From Oscheius tipulae (lineage: Eukaryota > Nematoda > Chromadorea > Rhabditida > Rhabditidae), in NCBI GenBank assembly GCA_037178975.1, contig JASJZH010000002.1, positions 1-64,000 of the forward strand: a stretch of DNA of 64,000 nucleotides, in the 5' to 3' direction. This document shows positions 11,274 to 22,899 of this stretch, in pieces (the first letter of the stretch is position 1; each line of letters opens with the position of its first letter). Position numbers and translations under genes: made by a program. The notes beneath the pieces are model-generated. The model was not told where the DNA came from. It saw only the letters and a list, made by a program, of their open reading frames with translations, and ran no database searches.

Positions 11274-12777
11274 ATGGGACGTTCGCTTTCGAAGTGCAGC
11301 TCTTCAGCCTCGTCCTTCTACTACTCATCCGATTCTGAAGTTTCAAGTGAAGGCTGGTCAACAGAGGAGGAAGAAAGCACTGATGTGGGAACTGAGTCCT
11401 ACTCGACTGATGGTAGCAGTTCGGATGCCAAGACGACCTCTTCGTCCAGATCTAGCAGTCACACCAGGACAAGAAGGCATAGCAAGAGCCCTCAGGTTGG
11501 TTGCTGTTAGCATTTTTTGATCATGTCTCTATGCTTATCTCTCCCTCATCCTGTCTGTCTTTCTCTGTCTCCTTTCCATATTCTTTCTCTCTGTCACTTT
11601 GCCTTTCTGTCTATATCTCTCTTTGTCTCATTCTCCCTGTTTTTCTGTTCCTGTCTTTGTTGTTTGAGAGTCCTACTCAAATATAGTGACAGTAGGTTTG
11701 TCTTATAATGATCTGATTGTTAGTTACTTGCTTATTAGTATATACAAAACAACAAAATTTTTAAATTAAAAAAGAAGATATACTATGTTCACTGAATCGC
11801 AACTATGCGACTTCTACTCACCATTCTACTAGCCACCAAAAACGTAGCACTGACCACATTAAGACAAAAGGGTCCCTTTGTAAGATATTTGAGAAAGAGC
11901 CTGGAAATGTATTTTTGACTCGTCGGACTACGAACAGAAGAAGCCGTCTCGAGGACTACCAGAAACATTGGCCGCCGATCCGAGCCACGGCCATACCGAT
12001 CGAGCAGACGGAGGCTCTTTGTGAGCAGGACAGCAAGTTCCGCGAGCTGAGAATATGCCCGGAAAAGCAAAGGGAATGGAACAAAAAGCATCCGCACGGT
12101 GTCATCGTGGCCTACACTGACGGTAGTCGACTAGAGACCCCTGGAGGAGGACGTCTGACTAGCGGATATGGGATCTATTTCGGGCCAAAACACGAACTGA
12201 ACAGGGCTGAGAGGATCGAGGGACAGGCAGGTTTAAACTGTCTAACTCTCTGTTTCTCTCTCTCTCCCTACCAAAATCATTTCTTCCAGGTCCATAACAG
12301 CTGTCTAGCCGAGATTCTGGCTGCCCGTCGTGCTTTGGAGCTAATCCGTGGCTGGCGTCTCTACCAGAATGAGCCGGTCATCCTGCGGACGGACTTTCTC
12401 TCTCTGGTTCAGATCATGTCGAAGGGAGTGAAGCGCAGAACCGTCTTCGCCGAAGAGTATTATCAGTTGGAGAAGGAGGCCAAGAGCATGCCACGTGGCG
12501 TCCACTTTGAGCATGTCTACGGTCACGGTGATGATCCAGGTACAGTGAGACAGTAGCTTGAAATCTAATCTCATAAGTTCTAGGAAATCAAGCAGCCGAT
12601 GAACTGGCCCGTCAAGCTGCCCTGTCCCACCAGCCCCTGGAGATCCAAAAACGTCGCTCCCGAAGTGAATGTCGTGTCAAGGACTGGACCAGCGTGCGTG
12701 GACGAGCTGCCTCCCGCGAGAACAATTACGAGCACATTCGCAGTCACAGTGTATTCGTCCCTGGCCGCCGCAACTGA
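11274..12777 (+). CDS. RNase H1-like ribonuclease H
   Basis: The first exon starts MGRSLSKCSSSASS at 11274 and is Ser/Thr/Glu rich. The RNase H fold lies in three later exons: VAYTDGS with the first catalytic Asp, CLAEILAA with the Glu, VILRTDFLSLVQ with the second Asp, and VYGHGDDPGNQAADELA with the histidine loop and last Asp. All four acidic residues of the DEDD set are present. The C-terminus ends with HSVFVPGRRN at a TGA (12775-12777). The enzyme would cut RNA in RNA:DNA hybrids. No N-terminal hybrid-binding domain is seen. The donor after GGACAG near 12228 appears to be GC rather than GT (see findings). The exon 1/exon 2 junction is uncertain. A captured retroelement RNase H is a less likely alternative, because the domain is split by several introns. 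Confidence 0.82.
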
Positions 12778-13936
12778 AGAACGACTCGAGGAAGCTAGGA
12801 AAACAATAAATTCAATCAAAACGAGGTTGTCTGTTTGGTTTCCAAGGTCTTCGAGAAGGAGTTCTGTGCACAATCCGTTAGATTTAGGTTTGTGTACGCA
12901 ATTGCGTACAGACAATCAGGCTACAGTAAGCCTGCAGTCTGTTTAGGCGCGACTTTTTCTCGCGTACCAACTGATCCCTTCTCTTCCATTTTTCTGAGCT
13001 CTGCCCTTCTTGCTCATTGATCTTGCTATTTCTGATCCCTTTTTTGCATTTCATTGAAGGATAACACCAAATGCATACAAAACTGCTTGAAAAGTAGGCC
13101 AAATACCTTTTACGTGCGTTTGCTTGTGCTCCAGACTTTCTTTCCGATTTTCCGAGAAATTTTAACCACCATGATTTGTTTGCTGGAAAACAAACTGTTA
13201 TCACATATCATTTAGGATGTTGGCTTTGTGCTAACACGGCGAAAATTAGGTGGTGACTCGTTTTCCTTGTTGAAACTTTGCAGCGATCTGATTCTGCTCT
13301 TCAAGCCTCTTTTTGCAGCTATATCCACTGAAAAATGTGCCGAATTTATTATCAAGGCCAGAGAGATTGCAGAAAACACTGTATAAACAATTTCTCTGCT
13401 GTTTACATGAGCCATTGCTGTCTGTCTGGTCTCTGCGGCCAGTTTTTCGTTCTAGCCTGCTTATTCTTTCTTCCATCATTCTGTTTCTCTATTCTTACCC
13501 AAAAACTACGCGAGAAGTATGCCCAAATATCCCAAATTAGTCAGACTTTATGTAAACAAATTGCTTTTCGCGATGACTACGATCCGCTTCTGCATGTTTG
13601 AACCGTTCGCTGTGTCTGAATAGTCTTAAAAGGCACGCGTTTCTTCTCCAAATCGCTTATTTCCCATTTTGTTGCTCTTCTAGATCATACAATCGAAAGA
13701 TACACTCCTATCAGTCGATTCGTGATCTGCGATATGACTTTGCGGCGTCCTAGCACCTCGCGAAAATGGTGGCGAGCTGAAATGGCACCACCTGCGACCA
13801 ACGAACCGTTTTTAGGCTTTGGTTTTCGTTAAAAATGCCCAATAAGAAAACTGAGACCTTGATTTCATGTTTTTTTATCCCTTCTCTCTTCACCGCAATG
13901 ATGTAATATCGCTAATCACCAATTCTTTCAGGTAAT
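12778..13936. other. Intergenic region upstream of TECR, with an 18-bp palindrome
   Basis: Contains the perfect palindrome TGTACGCAATTGCGTACA at 12893-12910 and otherwise AT-leaning unique DNA. No convincing ORF. The TECR promoter must lie here. Confidence 0.6.
13921..13931 (+). promoter_or_regulatory. Candidate spliced-leader acceptor for TECR
   Basis: AATTCTTTCAG sits five bases before the TECR ATG (13937) and matches the nematode TTTCAG acceptor. With no upstream exon visible it may be a trans-splice site. Confidence 0.5.
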
Positions 13937-16049
13937 ATGAGCGGCTACCCGCTGGAGATTCTTGACGCCAAGTCCCTCAAGAGCATCATCATCCTTGAGG
14001 GCATCACCGGCGACGAGACCATCCTTGCCATCAAGAAGAGGATTGCCCAGAAAAGTGGGTCATTTTCCCCTTTTTCCAGCCACAAATTTGAATTTTTAGA
14101 GCTTCGTCTCGGAGTCGAGCGTCAGTCTCTCCGCACGGATGCAAAGGGCAAGGGCGTAGATGATGACAAGAAGATCTCCGAACTGGGCCTCTCCAAGCAA
14201 AGTGCCCAGCTGTTCCTTCGTGACCTCGGACCCCAGATCCCGTGGAAGACGGTCTTCTTGGTAGAATACGCCGGTCCTTTCTTCATCTACCCCCTCTTCT
14301 ACTTGCGACCGAGCTGGATCTACGGAGGTCAGTATTTTTTTTTAATCAAAAATACCTTTCGGAAATGTGGAAAATGCATAGTACAACGGTGGCTATCGTA
14401 ATTTGCGACTAAAGTTTTTGTAAACTTTTTAACTTTGGGGAACCTTTCAAGGGTCCTTTTTTCTTAAAACAGCCTCCTGAAAATGTTTGTGTCCCATGAG
14501 GATCGGGCCCGGGTCATCTGGTCCGAAATGGCGACACTTGCCAATACACCAACTGTTTCGCTAAGACTTTAAGAAGCTGTAACAATGTGTGGCCACAATC
14601 ATCAGTTACACAGCTCTAAGGACACATCCACTTTTTTGGCAGTTTAGAGGCCACTTCTACCAGTTAGACAGCTTTGATTTCATTTTATTTTGTGACTGGA
14701 AACCCTTAAATATGATCGCATACTCAGCTCAAACAACTGCAAAATGGTTCTTTACAACAAAATTCGGTATCGGACCCGGGTCATATTCGGACCAAAACGC
14801 AGGGCGCTGAGTTTCGGGTCGGCCTCGTTCGCTCTGCGCGCACATCAGACAGACACGAGGAAAAATGGATTTTTTTTTCAGCTGATGCGTCGAAGCCCGT
14901 CCACTACGCCGTGACCTACGCCTGTATCTGCTGGTGCATCCACTACGCGAAGAGGCTCTTTGAGACGCAGTTTATTCATCGCTTCAGCAATGGAACCATG
15001 CCTCGTTTCAACCTCTTCAAGGTATTCACGCTTATTTCGCTCAAAAACGCTCCAACCGTCAGAACTGTTCCTACTACTGGGGATTTGCTGCCTTTGTCAG
15101 CTACTTCGTCAATCATCCGCTCTTCACGCCTCCCTGCTTCGGCGACCTGCAGATCTACACGGGCCTCGTTGGCTTCGCCATTGCCGAATTCGGAAATCTG
15201 TCAATTCACATCCTGCTGCGGAATCTGCGCCCCGCCGGAACACGCGAGCGTCGCATCCCGAAACCCGATGGCAATCCGCTCAGTCTTCTCTTCAACCTCG
15301 TCAGCTGTCCCAACTACACCTACGAGGTCGCCTCCTGGATCTTCTTCTCCACGATGGTTCAGTCCCTTCCCGGTAGGCGTCTCTATTTTTTTTGTTTGTA
15401 ATATTTTGACGCAAACACGTGATAAGGGTCTCCTTCTTGATTTTTTATGGTCTGCGCGACCTCGCTCTCTGCCGATGCATGCCGTGGCAGAGATTAGTTG
15501 ACCACTGCCAATGTTCGTTCATCGAACAAACTGTTCGCGAACACGAACACTGGACGAAGATCCCCGAAAAGTTAGTGCATTTTTTAGATATTTTCGCGCT
15601 CGAGTGACAGTAATGTCCGTAAGGGAAAATTTTGTAGATTTATACTGTTCGTCTTCTTTCGGCGTCTTGAACATTGTTCGGCCTCCAAACACCGAACACT
15701 TTGCATTTTTTTGTTCGTCAAATGAATCGAACACGAACTGTCCGTCCAACCCTGATTCATACTCAGCTTAAAAACTCCACAAAACGGTACTTTACAAAGA
15801 GTTTAGACTTTGGGCGCGGATACTCCCTTCCAGGATCTTAGTGTTTGCAATAGGCCACAGGCAGATAACTTCAAGCAGACTGAGACAATTGAAATTTTAA
15901 AAAAAAAGTTCTGTTTTTCAGCCCTGCTCTTCACGCTGGCTGGATTCGTTCAGATGACAATTTGGGCGCAGCAGAAACACCGTGCCTACAAGAAGGAATT
16001 CACCGACTACCCGAAGGGACGCAAAGCCATCATCCCATTCCTTCTGTAG
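13937..16049 (+). CDS. art-1: Very-long-chain trans-2-enoyl-CoA reductase (TECR / ART-1)
   Basis: Five exons (13937-14054, 14100-14327, 14882-15021, 15063-15372, 15922-16049) give 307 residues, almost exactly the family length of 308. The N-terminal ubiquitin-like part (MSGYPLEILDAKSLKS) is followed by RQSLRTDAKGKG and QIPWKTVFLVEYAGPFFIYP, both typical of TECR. The steroid 5-alpha-reductase-like membrane domain follows, with FETQFIHRFSNGTMP, YTGLVGFAIAEFGNLSIH, CPNYTYEVASWIFF and the C-terminal YPKGRKAIIPFLL. The enzyme does the last, NADPH-dependent reduction of fatty-acid elongation at the ER. eIF2B gamma starts 170 bp downstream on the same strand, suggesting an operon. Introns 14328-14881 and 15373-15921 carry short dispersed repeats. 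Product call is firm; the symbol follows the C. elegans orthologue. Confidence 0.95.
15785..15868. repeat. Dispersed ACTTTACAAA/CTTAGTGT repeat, copy 1
   Basis: GGTACTTTACAAAGAGTTTAG...CGCGGATACTCCC...CTTAGTGTTTGCAATAGGCCACAGGCAGATAAC. Related copies lie at about 52770-52858 and 58850-58966, with a partial one near 14745-14785. All but the first-named blocks are diverged; the family has no recognised identity. Confidence 0.55.
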
Positions 16050-16219
16050 GCTGCCCGATCTTTCGCATTTTCGTATCCCCTCCTCCCCCAGTGCTCTTCG
16101 CCTGTTTTGATATTTTTGAGTGTAAATCTTTGTAGTTTTAAGCCGTTCTTTCTCTCTCAGGGGTTCACAGACCGGGACACTTTCTGACAAATTTTCATCT
16201 TTAAACTTACATAAGACAG

Positions 16220-19200
16220 ATGGAGTTCCAAGCGGTAATCTTCTGCGGCGGAGCCGGCAACCGAATGCCCAGTCTCTGTCAGCAGAACCCGAAATGCTTC
16301 CTCCCGGTAGCCGGCATACCAATGTTCTGGTATCCGGTCAGCACGGCGGTAAGATCCGGGGTTCAAGGTAGTTTTTTTTCTTATGATTCTTACAAAATTA
16401 CTTTGAACGGAATAGCTTGTTTTTTGGAACAAGAAGCAGACTTTTCGGGAGCCTATCGACCTGGGGATAAAAATTTATAATTTTGACCCGACTCAAAAAA
16501 AATGTTTCCAGGGCATGCATTCACCTTAAGCCCGGAAAAGGTCGGGCCGACTTTTAGCGCCCTGCGTTTCGGGCCGGGCCGAAACCAATTTCAGCGCTCT
16601 GGCTACGCGATAGAAATCAGTCAGTTCGGGGTCAAGTTTGCATCTTTTCTTTTTGGGTTGTTCTGCAAATTTGTAGCATTATTTCTGCTCTGAGCTATGA
16701 GAATAAAGGCAGCACTGATTTCGCCCCGAAGTACATGAATGCTATTTCGGCCATAGGCGGTAGAGACTCGATAATCTTTCAGAGATTCTCCTAATTTTCC
16801 GCGAAATTCACCGCCACGAGGTGACAAAAATGCTGAATAAACCGCCAATCGAGATACCGACAACTGTCAAACTGACACCCCACTATACAGACAAGGAGAA
16901 TGAGGACTGGGGCACGGCAGATGTGCTGAGAAGCCTAGGAGCCAAGGTCACGGTTAGAAAACGTAAAACATGGAAGGCTGACGACATTTCAGAAGGATCT
17001 CATCATTATGTCCGGAGATTTCGTCACGGATGGAACTATTCTGCCAATTATTGAGCAATACAGAGTATATGAGGTAGCTTAAGCGAGTTGGAGATGCAAA
17101 TCCGACACGTTTTCAGGCAGATCTCTGTGTTTTCGTCAGCGAGAACTCCGTGACCGGGCCAGAACCAGGCCCGAGGATGAAGAAGAGCAGGGGCAGAGAC
17201 CTGATCGGGTATCAGGAAGACGAGAGACGCATCGTCTTCCTGGCCTCGGAGGACGATTTTGATCAGCCCGTGGATGCCATGCCTTGGCTACAAAAGTAAC
17301 TTTTAAGCGTAGACAGAGGTCGCAAATCTGTTAGGCCAGGCCAGGTAACTGACCAAAGGCGCGCGCTGTTTACAAGCCTGACCAGGGCGCCCTCTACGTG
17401 CGATGCCTGTGTAGAGGTAAGGAAGAGATCATTATTGAGGGACAAAAGCCATCAGTACTTAGGGCAAAGTGACTGAACATCCCCGGGAATGTTCGGTCTC
17501 ATGGCCACTATCTATCCCCGTCGGCTATTCTGTATGAACGGTCTTATTTTACAATCAAGAACTATAAACCTCCGAAACCTAAAGTGTATTTCAGTCTCGA
17601 ATAGACGTATACTTTCGTAGCGACGTTAAGCAGATAACTATTAACGGCTTGAGTGAGTCATATCAGTTCAGGTTTTTTTCTTTCAAAGTCTAGACAAATA
17701 GCCGGTGAACTAAAACTAGACAACAGATTTCTCCCCGATTAGCGGTTCATAGGTTCTGTCTTCGGCGCACAGTTTCGATAGTGGAGCGGGAAAGGAGAGT
17801 TGAGAAAAGTCCTGATTCTGAACCAAAAATCGAACCACAGACGTTTTTGCTCAGTAGTCTGAGCGCTAAGCGACTGAGACATCTGGGCAAAAATCACGCC
17901 TTATTTCTAAAAGGTACTTGACTCCTAGCGGGAACTATCCTGTCGCTTTTTTACAGTTAACAACGATATATAAAACCTTCAGATTCCCTAAGATCACCAT
18001 GACTGCGCTTCTTAATGACTGTCACGTCTACCTGATGAAGAGAAAACACGTGGATGTACTCCCGAAGCAGAGAAATTTTAGCTCTGTCAAAGCCGATCTG
18101 GTCCCCCACCTTCTGGAGCAACAGTGTTCGAGTAATAATTCCTCTAGGATAAAAACATTAGCTCCTAATTCAGCCTCGATAAGCCTTAAATGCTTCCTGT
18201 GCTTCAATTCCACCGAGAATGGCCAGGTCGTAGCCCATGCGAACAATATCCCAGCCTATTTCGAGGTCAACAAGCAGCTTCCACGAGTCCTGGACAGAAT
18301 TCTGAAGGACTTCAATCCTGGACAGACTTTTGAATTCAAAAAGACTGGGATCAGTCAGACAGAGAGTCGGATTGAGAGTTCGAGTCAGGTAGCCTCGGTA
18401 GCTGCTTCAGAAGACGATTTTACAGGTTGGAGCTGGGTGCGTGATCAAGAGAAGCATGGTCGGGAACCATTGTCATTTGGCGGAGAAGTCTAGAGTTCAG
18501 AACAGTCTGCTGATGGACGGAGTTCACATCGGAAGAGGGTAAGTCGGAGACTTTCTGTCTCTTTTCCTGTCCCTGTCTGTGTCTTTGTCTCGGTCTGTCT
18601 CTGACCTTTAGCCTTTTCTTGCCTCTGTCAATTACCCTTACTTTTCAAATATCCTTGCTTTTCACAATTCGTGCGCTTGCTTTCCAAGTCGCTCTACCAG
18701 CGGATTTACCTTTTGTGGAAAGGAAGGGGGGTTCCGGTCCCAACACAGAGGAGCCGTCATGTCACCACCCGTGGTTAGAGGCCTGCTCAACATTTGCCAG
18801 CTCAGCTGCCAATCCATCCTCTCGAAGAGGCGTCTACTCGAGCTTGAGAAAGCGCTACTGAGGTATTCCTTCGATGTCATAGGCCTGAGCGAGACCTGGA
18901 AGTCCGGAAATGGTCAAGAGCTGCTGAGGAAGTCTGGCTGCCATCTTCTCTACGGTGGAAGCCTGCACAACCGACGCGGCGTCGGCTTCATTGTGGTACC
19001 GCATCTCGTCCCCAACATCCATCGCTTCACGCCGATAAATGACAGATGCTGCACATTGGAGCTGAGATGCCCGAATTGGAGTCTCTTGTTTGTCGATTTC
19101 CGGGAAGCCTATGATACAATTGAGTGGGATGCCATGTGGAATTCCCTTCAACAACTCTACGTCGAAATGCTGCGAAAGGTCTACCGCCAAGCTGGCTGCA

Positions 19201-21554
19201 AGATCAAGGTGCATGAGAATCTGGTGGAGATCGACATCAAGCGAGGAGTTCGTCAAGGCTGCGTCCTCTCCCACTCCTCTTCAACGCTGTGCTCGAAGAC
19301 ATCTTCCGACGACTCAATTGGGATGACGTCGGCTTCAACGGCTGTAAGCTGAATTATCTTCGCTACGCCGATGATGTCGTCCTTGTCGGGAAGAGCCTAA
19401 GAGCAGTTCTTAGGCTTAGGCTTGGTGACCGAACAGGAGCAAACAAGCCGTAGGATTGGATTGGAAGTCAATCTCCGCAAGTTGCGACAGTTGCGATGAC
19501 CAATGTCTACAAGTTGGATCTGCTTCTATCTGGCCAACGAATCTAATTTGTCCGGCACTACACCTATCTTGGAAGTTCGGTTACATGCACCACAGAAAAC
19601 CAAGAGTTGTCTCGGAGGATCGTAGCTGCATGGGATGCGTTCAATCGCCATCGTCTCTTCCTTACCAAGAGAGCCGTGCCGACAAAGATGAAGAGGCGAG
19701 TCTATCTGAAGTCTGCTGTATGGCTGCGAAGTTTGGAGCCTTCAGACTGATGAGTTGAAGAAGCTGGCAGCCGTGCAGAGACGACAGAAGAGAGCAATGC
19801 TCGGCCTCACTCTTCTCGACCGCGTGAGGAACGAAGATGTTCGAAGAATGACCCAGCTCCCTGACATCTTCGACCTGGCTTGGAGGAGAAAGCTGAAGTG
19901 GACAAGAAGAGTTGCAGCGATGGACGGGGGATGGTCGAGAGCCACGACGCAACATGGATTCAAGCGGCAAGACTGGACGGCGAAGAGTGGGTTTGAGCCA
20001 TGGGAGCGGCAAGGGAGCCAGTCTAGGAATCGCCTTTGATACCGTCAAATAAAATGTAAAATATAAATTACCTCTTGGCACTGTGCCTGACCCTGTCTCT
20101 ACGGGGTGCGGCATAATTACGGTAACAAGATTTTTGCTACATAAAAACAAGAGTCGAGCTTAACAAGAAAAACGGCCATATAGGTTTTTTTGCTATGAAA
20201 AACAAAATGACATGTTAATATTCAAAGAGGTCGCCATCAGCGTCGATACAGGCTTGAAGTCTCTTGGTGAAGGCGTCGACGGTGGCGCCCAGGTACGCAA
20301 CATCTAACCCATTCCATGCCTTTTCCAGTGCTCTCTTCAGGGAGTCGATGTTCTTGTGTGGCTTTGAGCAGGCTTTAGCTTCGAGAACACTCCACACAGA
20401 GTAGTCAAGCGGAGTGAGGTCCGGAGACGAAGGGGGCCATTGGTTAAAGTCGATGAGGTCTGGGAAGTTCTGTCTGCACCATGCTTGAACGGATGATGCT
20501 TGTGAGCTGGAGCTGATGTTGAAAGCAGAATTGCTTGTTTCCAAAGTGTCTTTTTACCCAGGGCATAAGTTGGCTCTTCAGCATGTCGAGATAATTGTTG
20601 CCGTTGACCTTGATTCCTTGAGGAACGAAAATGAGAGGAAACTTTCCGTCAGAAGTGATACCGGCAAAGACCATGACATTTTTTGGATAGCCGGCTCGTT
20701 GTATGGTCACATTTGGCTTCGAACTGGAGTAGATTCGGTCATTCTGCTTATTCAAGAACTGCTCCACGGTGAATAACCTTTCATCAGTGAACAGGATCGT
20801 CTTATGCGCTCCGCGTCGGAAACGTCTCAGCAACTCGGTGGCTCAATCCTTTCTCTTTGCTTTGGCTGCTAGTGAGAAATATTGGCCCTTGGTTTGCTTG
20901 GAGCACTTCTTCTTCAACTTCTTTTCAACGACCCATCGAGCGTCCCGAAATCCCTATGTCCTTCGCCATTTTGCGTACCGAGAGGCCGGGTTTTTTTGAA
21001 GACGATCGCGCACTTTCTTGATTGGTCTACCACGTCCACAACGATCGGCCAGACTTCCCAGCTTCTTGAACCGTGCTAGAGTGGTGAAGACTAGCTTGCG
21101 GGATACGTTGAGCCGTCTGGAGATCTCGGAGGCTCGAATGCCATCTCGATGAAGGTGAACGATTGATGCACGATGAGGTGACGGTTTAGTCATGCTAGAA
21201 ACTGAGACATATTTGGTGTTAAGTATTAGAGAACATAAATGACTATTGAGAGAAAAGCAGAAAAAACTAAAATGAATTTGTAAATTCTCAAAAAATGAAA
21301 TTCCGCTCGCGCGCATATTGTTACCGTAATTATGCCGCACCTTGTATTTCTGTCTTCCATTTATCAATGAACACCTTTCCAGAGCCTCCGTCTCCAACAG
21401 TATTCTTTGTCCCGGAGCCGTGGTGGAAGAAGGGGCCGAAGTCATCAACTGTCTTGTGCTCAACGGACAGAGAATCACTTCCGGCACCAAGGTTCAAAAC
21501 GACACCGTCGAAGACGATGAGGATGACGACGGCGCCTGGGCCAAGGATGACTAG
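16220..21554 (+). CDS. Translation initiation factor eIF2B subunit gamma
   Basis: Seven exons (16220-16367, 16783-16952, 16993-17073, 17117-17295, 17983-18388, 18426-18538, 21383-21554) sum to exactly 423 codons, close to the human protein (452 residues). The N-terminus MEFQAVIFCGGAGNRMPSL and CFLPVAGIPMFWYPVS form the nucleotidyltransferase-like fold; DWGTADVLRSL and KDLIIMSGDFVTDG continue it. The C-terminal left-handed beta helix shows VGAGCVIKRSMVG, NSLLMDGVHIGRG and NSILCPGAVVEEGAEV. It is a catalytic-subcomplex member of eIF2B, the guanine exchange factor for eIF2 in the cytosol. A 37-nt intron (18389-18425) is very small. The last intron (18539-21382) holds a LINE and a mariner. Poly(A) signals AATAAA lie near 21598-21610. 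Orthologous to C. elegans ppp-1. Confidence 0.93.
17816..17890 (-). repeat. tRNA-like repeat (degenerate)
   Basis: On the - strand it shows TGTCTCAGTCGCTTAGCGC (A-box region) and GTGGTTCGATTTT (B-box region). It sits in an eIF2B gamma intron. Stems do not close fully, so it is a repeat or pseudogene rather than a tRNA gene. Confidence 0.55.
18759..20039 (+). mobile_element. Decayed non-LTR retrotransposon (LINE, RTE-like)
   Basis: An apurinic-endonuclease-type start (LLNICQLSCQS, then FDVIGLSETW and RRGVGFIVVPH) runs in frame directly into reverse transcriptase sequence (LLFVDFREAYDTIEWDAM, KRGVRQGCVLS). The end of the endonuclease and beginning of the RT are therefore deleted. The RT active-site motif LRYADDVVLV lies at about 19358-19388 in another frame, after a frameshift. 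The 3' portion gives RRQKRAMLGLTLLDRVRNED, typical of the RTE-like elements common in nematodes. It lies in the sense direction in the last eIF2B gamma intron. Several frameshifts mean it is dead. Clade assignment is by resemblance only. Confidence 0.88.
20102..21344 (-). mobile_element. Tc1/mariner DNA transposon, 1,243 bp, TA flanked
   Basis: Terminal inverted repeats read CGGGGTGCGGCATAATTACG on the left and, inverted, CAAGGTGCGGCATAATTACG on the right, each continuing with GTAACAA. They differ at three of the first four or so bases and are otherwise identical. Both ends abut TA (20100-20101 and 21345-21346), the target-site duplication of the superfamily. The transposase gene is on the - strand inside and is broken. 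The element is inserted antisense in the last intron of eIF2B gamma, 60 bp past the LINE. Confidence 0.95.
20215..21193 (-). pseudogene. Mariner transposase, frameshifted
   Basis: The start at 21193 opens a paired helix-turn-helix region (RASIVHLHRDGIRASEISRR, then RCGRGRPIKK). The frame is lost near 20955. The catalytic domain reappears with ILFTDERLFTVEQ (first Asp) and GYPKNVMVFAGI, then breaks again where the second Asp motif should be. The final frame has WPPSSPDLTPLDYSVW with the third acidic residue and ends at 20215. At least two frame breaks and a damaged second catalytic site make it inactive; it could only be mobilised in trans. Confidence 0.9.
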
Positions 21555-22212
21555 GCTTATCATCTTTTCGCTACATTTTCTGGGCAGTCTATGGAAAATA
21601 AAAAATAAATTTATATTCCCCTCAAAACTAGTCAATGCTCCGTCTATCTCCCCTCTCAGGAGACAATAAATGCTACTCGTCTGGCTACCTTTGCCTTCAA
21701 GTTGTCTTCTAGGTGGGGGCCGGACAAGGATGACCTGTACTTTCTTCCAAGAAATTGAAGCCAACTAAAGACTAGAAATCACCTAACAGCCCCATTCGTA
21801 CAAGTGTGCACATCTACAGGTTTGTATACCGAATCTTTTCTAGAATATTTTCGAATATATCGTTACATGGTACGAGAAGTGATAAAGATAGAGTTTGACC
21901 CGTAGTCAATGCCAGAGCGAGCTCAACTGCATGCGGGTACAACCTGAGTTGCCAGGTCGAGTACGCTTACGTTCTAAGCTGGACAGGGGCAAGACTCCTA
22001 GAACGAGAAGTGAATCCATGCCAATATTACCGATTGAAAAACATCTCTATCTCTCTGTCTCTGTCACTCTGCCTCTCAATCTGTCTCTCTGGCTCTCCGT
22101 CTCTCTGTTTGACAGTCTCTTTGTCTCTCGAATATTGAGACATAGAGTCAGAGAGACAGTGTTAAAATATACTTCGTGTACCCGTTTGCAATAAAATTAT
22201 GTCAAAAATCGG
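21555..22212. other. Convergent intergenic region with CT and GA tracts
   Basis: Holds the eIF2B gamma 3' end with AATAAA motifs near 21598-21610, then a CT tract (about 22045-22125) that flips to GA (about 22135-22160), forming a small potential hairpin. No gene seen. Confidence 0.6.
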
Positions 22213-22868
22213 TTACAAATGATGGCAAAGATGTCTGATCAGTGGTCGTACCCGTTCGAGACCGGCAGGTGAAAGATGTTGCCCTTTGGTAAAGTAGGAG
22301 ATATGGTAAGCGGGATCATAGACTTTAAACTGTCCATCGATGAAGAACTGTGTGGCGTAGTCGAAAAGAACACACTTTGAGCAAGCTGTGGCCAGACGGA
22401 ACATGCGTTCTTTGGCCACGATGTAATGTTGGGACATGTCGATCAGTGAAGCCTAGAAAACACGAAGTAGTCATAACAATTTTACTCACATCTTCGACGT
22501 TGACCCCGCGTCGCAGGAAATCATTCAGAACTCTGGTAATCGAGGTTGTCACCTCGGGAAACACGTCCAATATAAAGATTCTCTTCTTTACAAGGGTCTC
22601 GAGGTCCTGAAGTCGCTTTACTGCCGTCTTAATCCCAGATTTTCGAAGAAAAAAGTAGCAGTTCTTACGTGGAAATGGGTATCATCGAAAGGATTTGTGC
22701 CATTCACTATCGACATGCTGTTCTGATGTCTCATGAAAATGAACATGACGTCGGGTTGGTAGGTTTTCGTCGCGTCGAGAAACATTCCATCGTAAGTGCA
22801 GTCGTAGCCGGGGATAATTGATCGGAGCAGAGGCTCACAGGCTAAGAAGCGGTATTGTAGAAAAAGGA

Positions 22869-22899
<31 letters not shown>

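Noticed and set aside
11274-12777. Retrotransposon-derived RNase H
   Set aside because: The domain is split by several introns and no reverse transcriptase or integrase lies nearby.
20215-21193. Active mariner transposase
   Set aside because: Frame is lost at least twice and the second catalytic motif is damaged.
16220-21554. eIF2B epsilon rather than gamma
   Set aside because: The total length is 422 residues and the C-terminal W2/HEAT domain of epsilon is absent.
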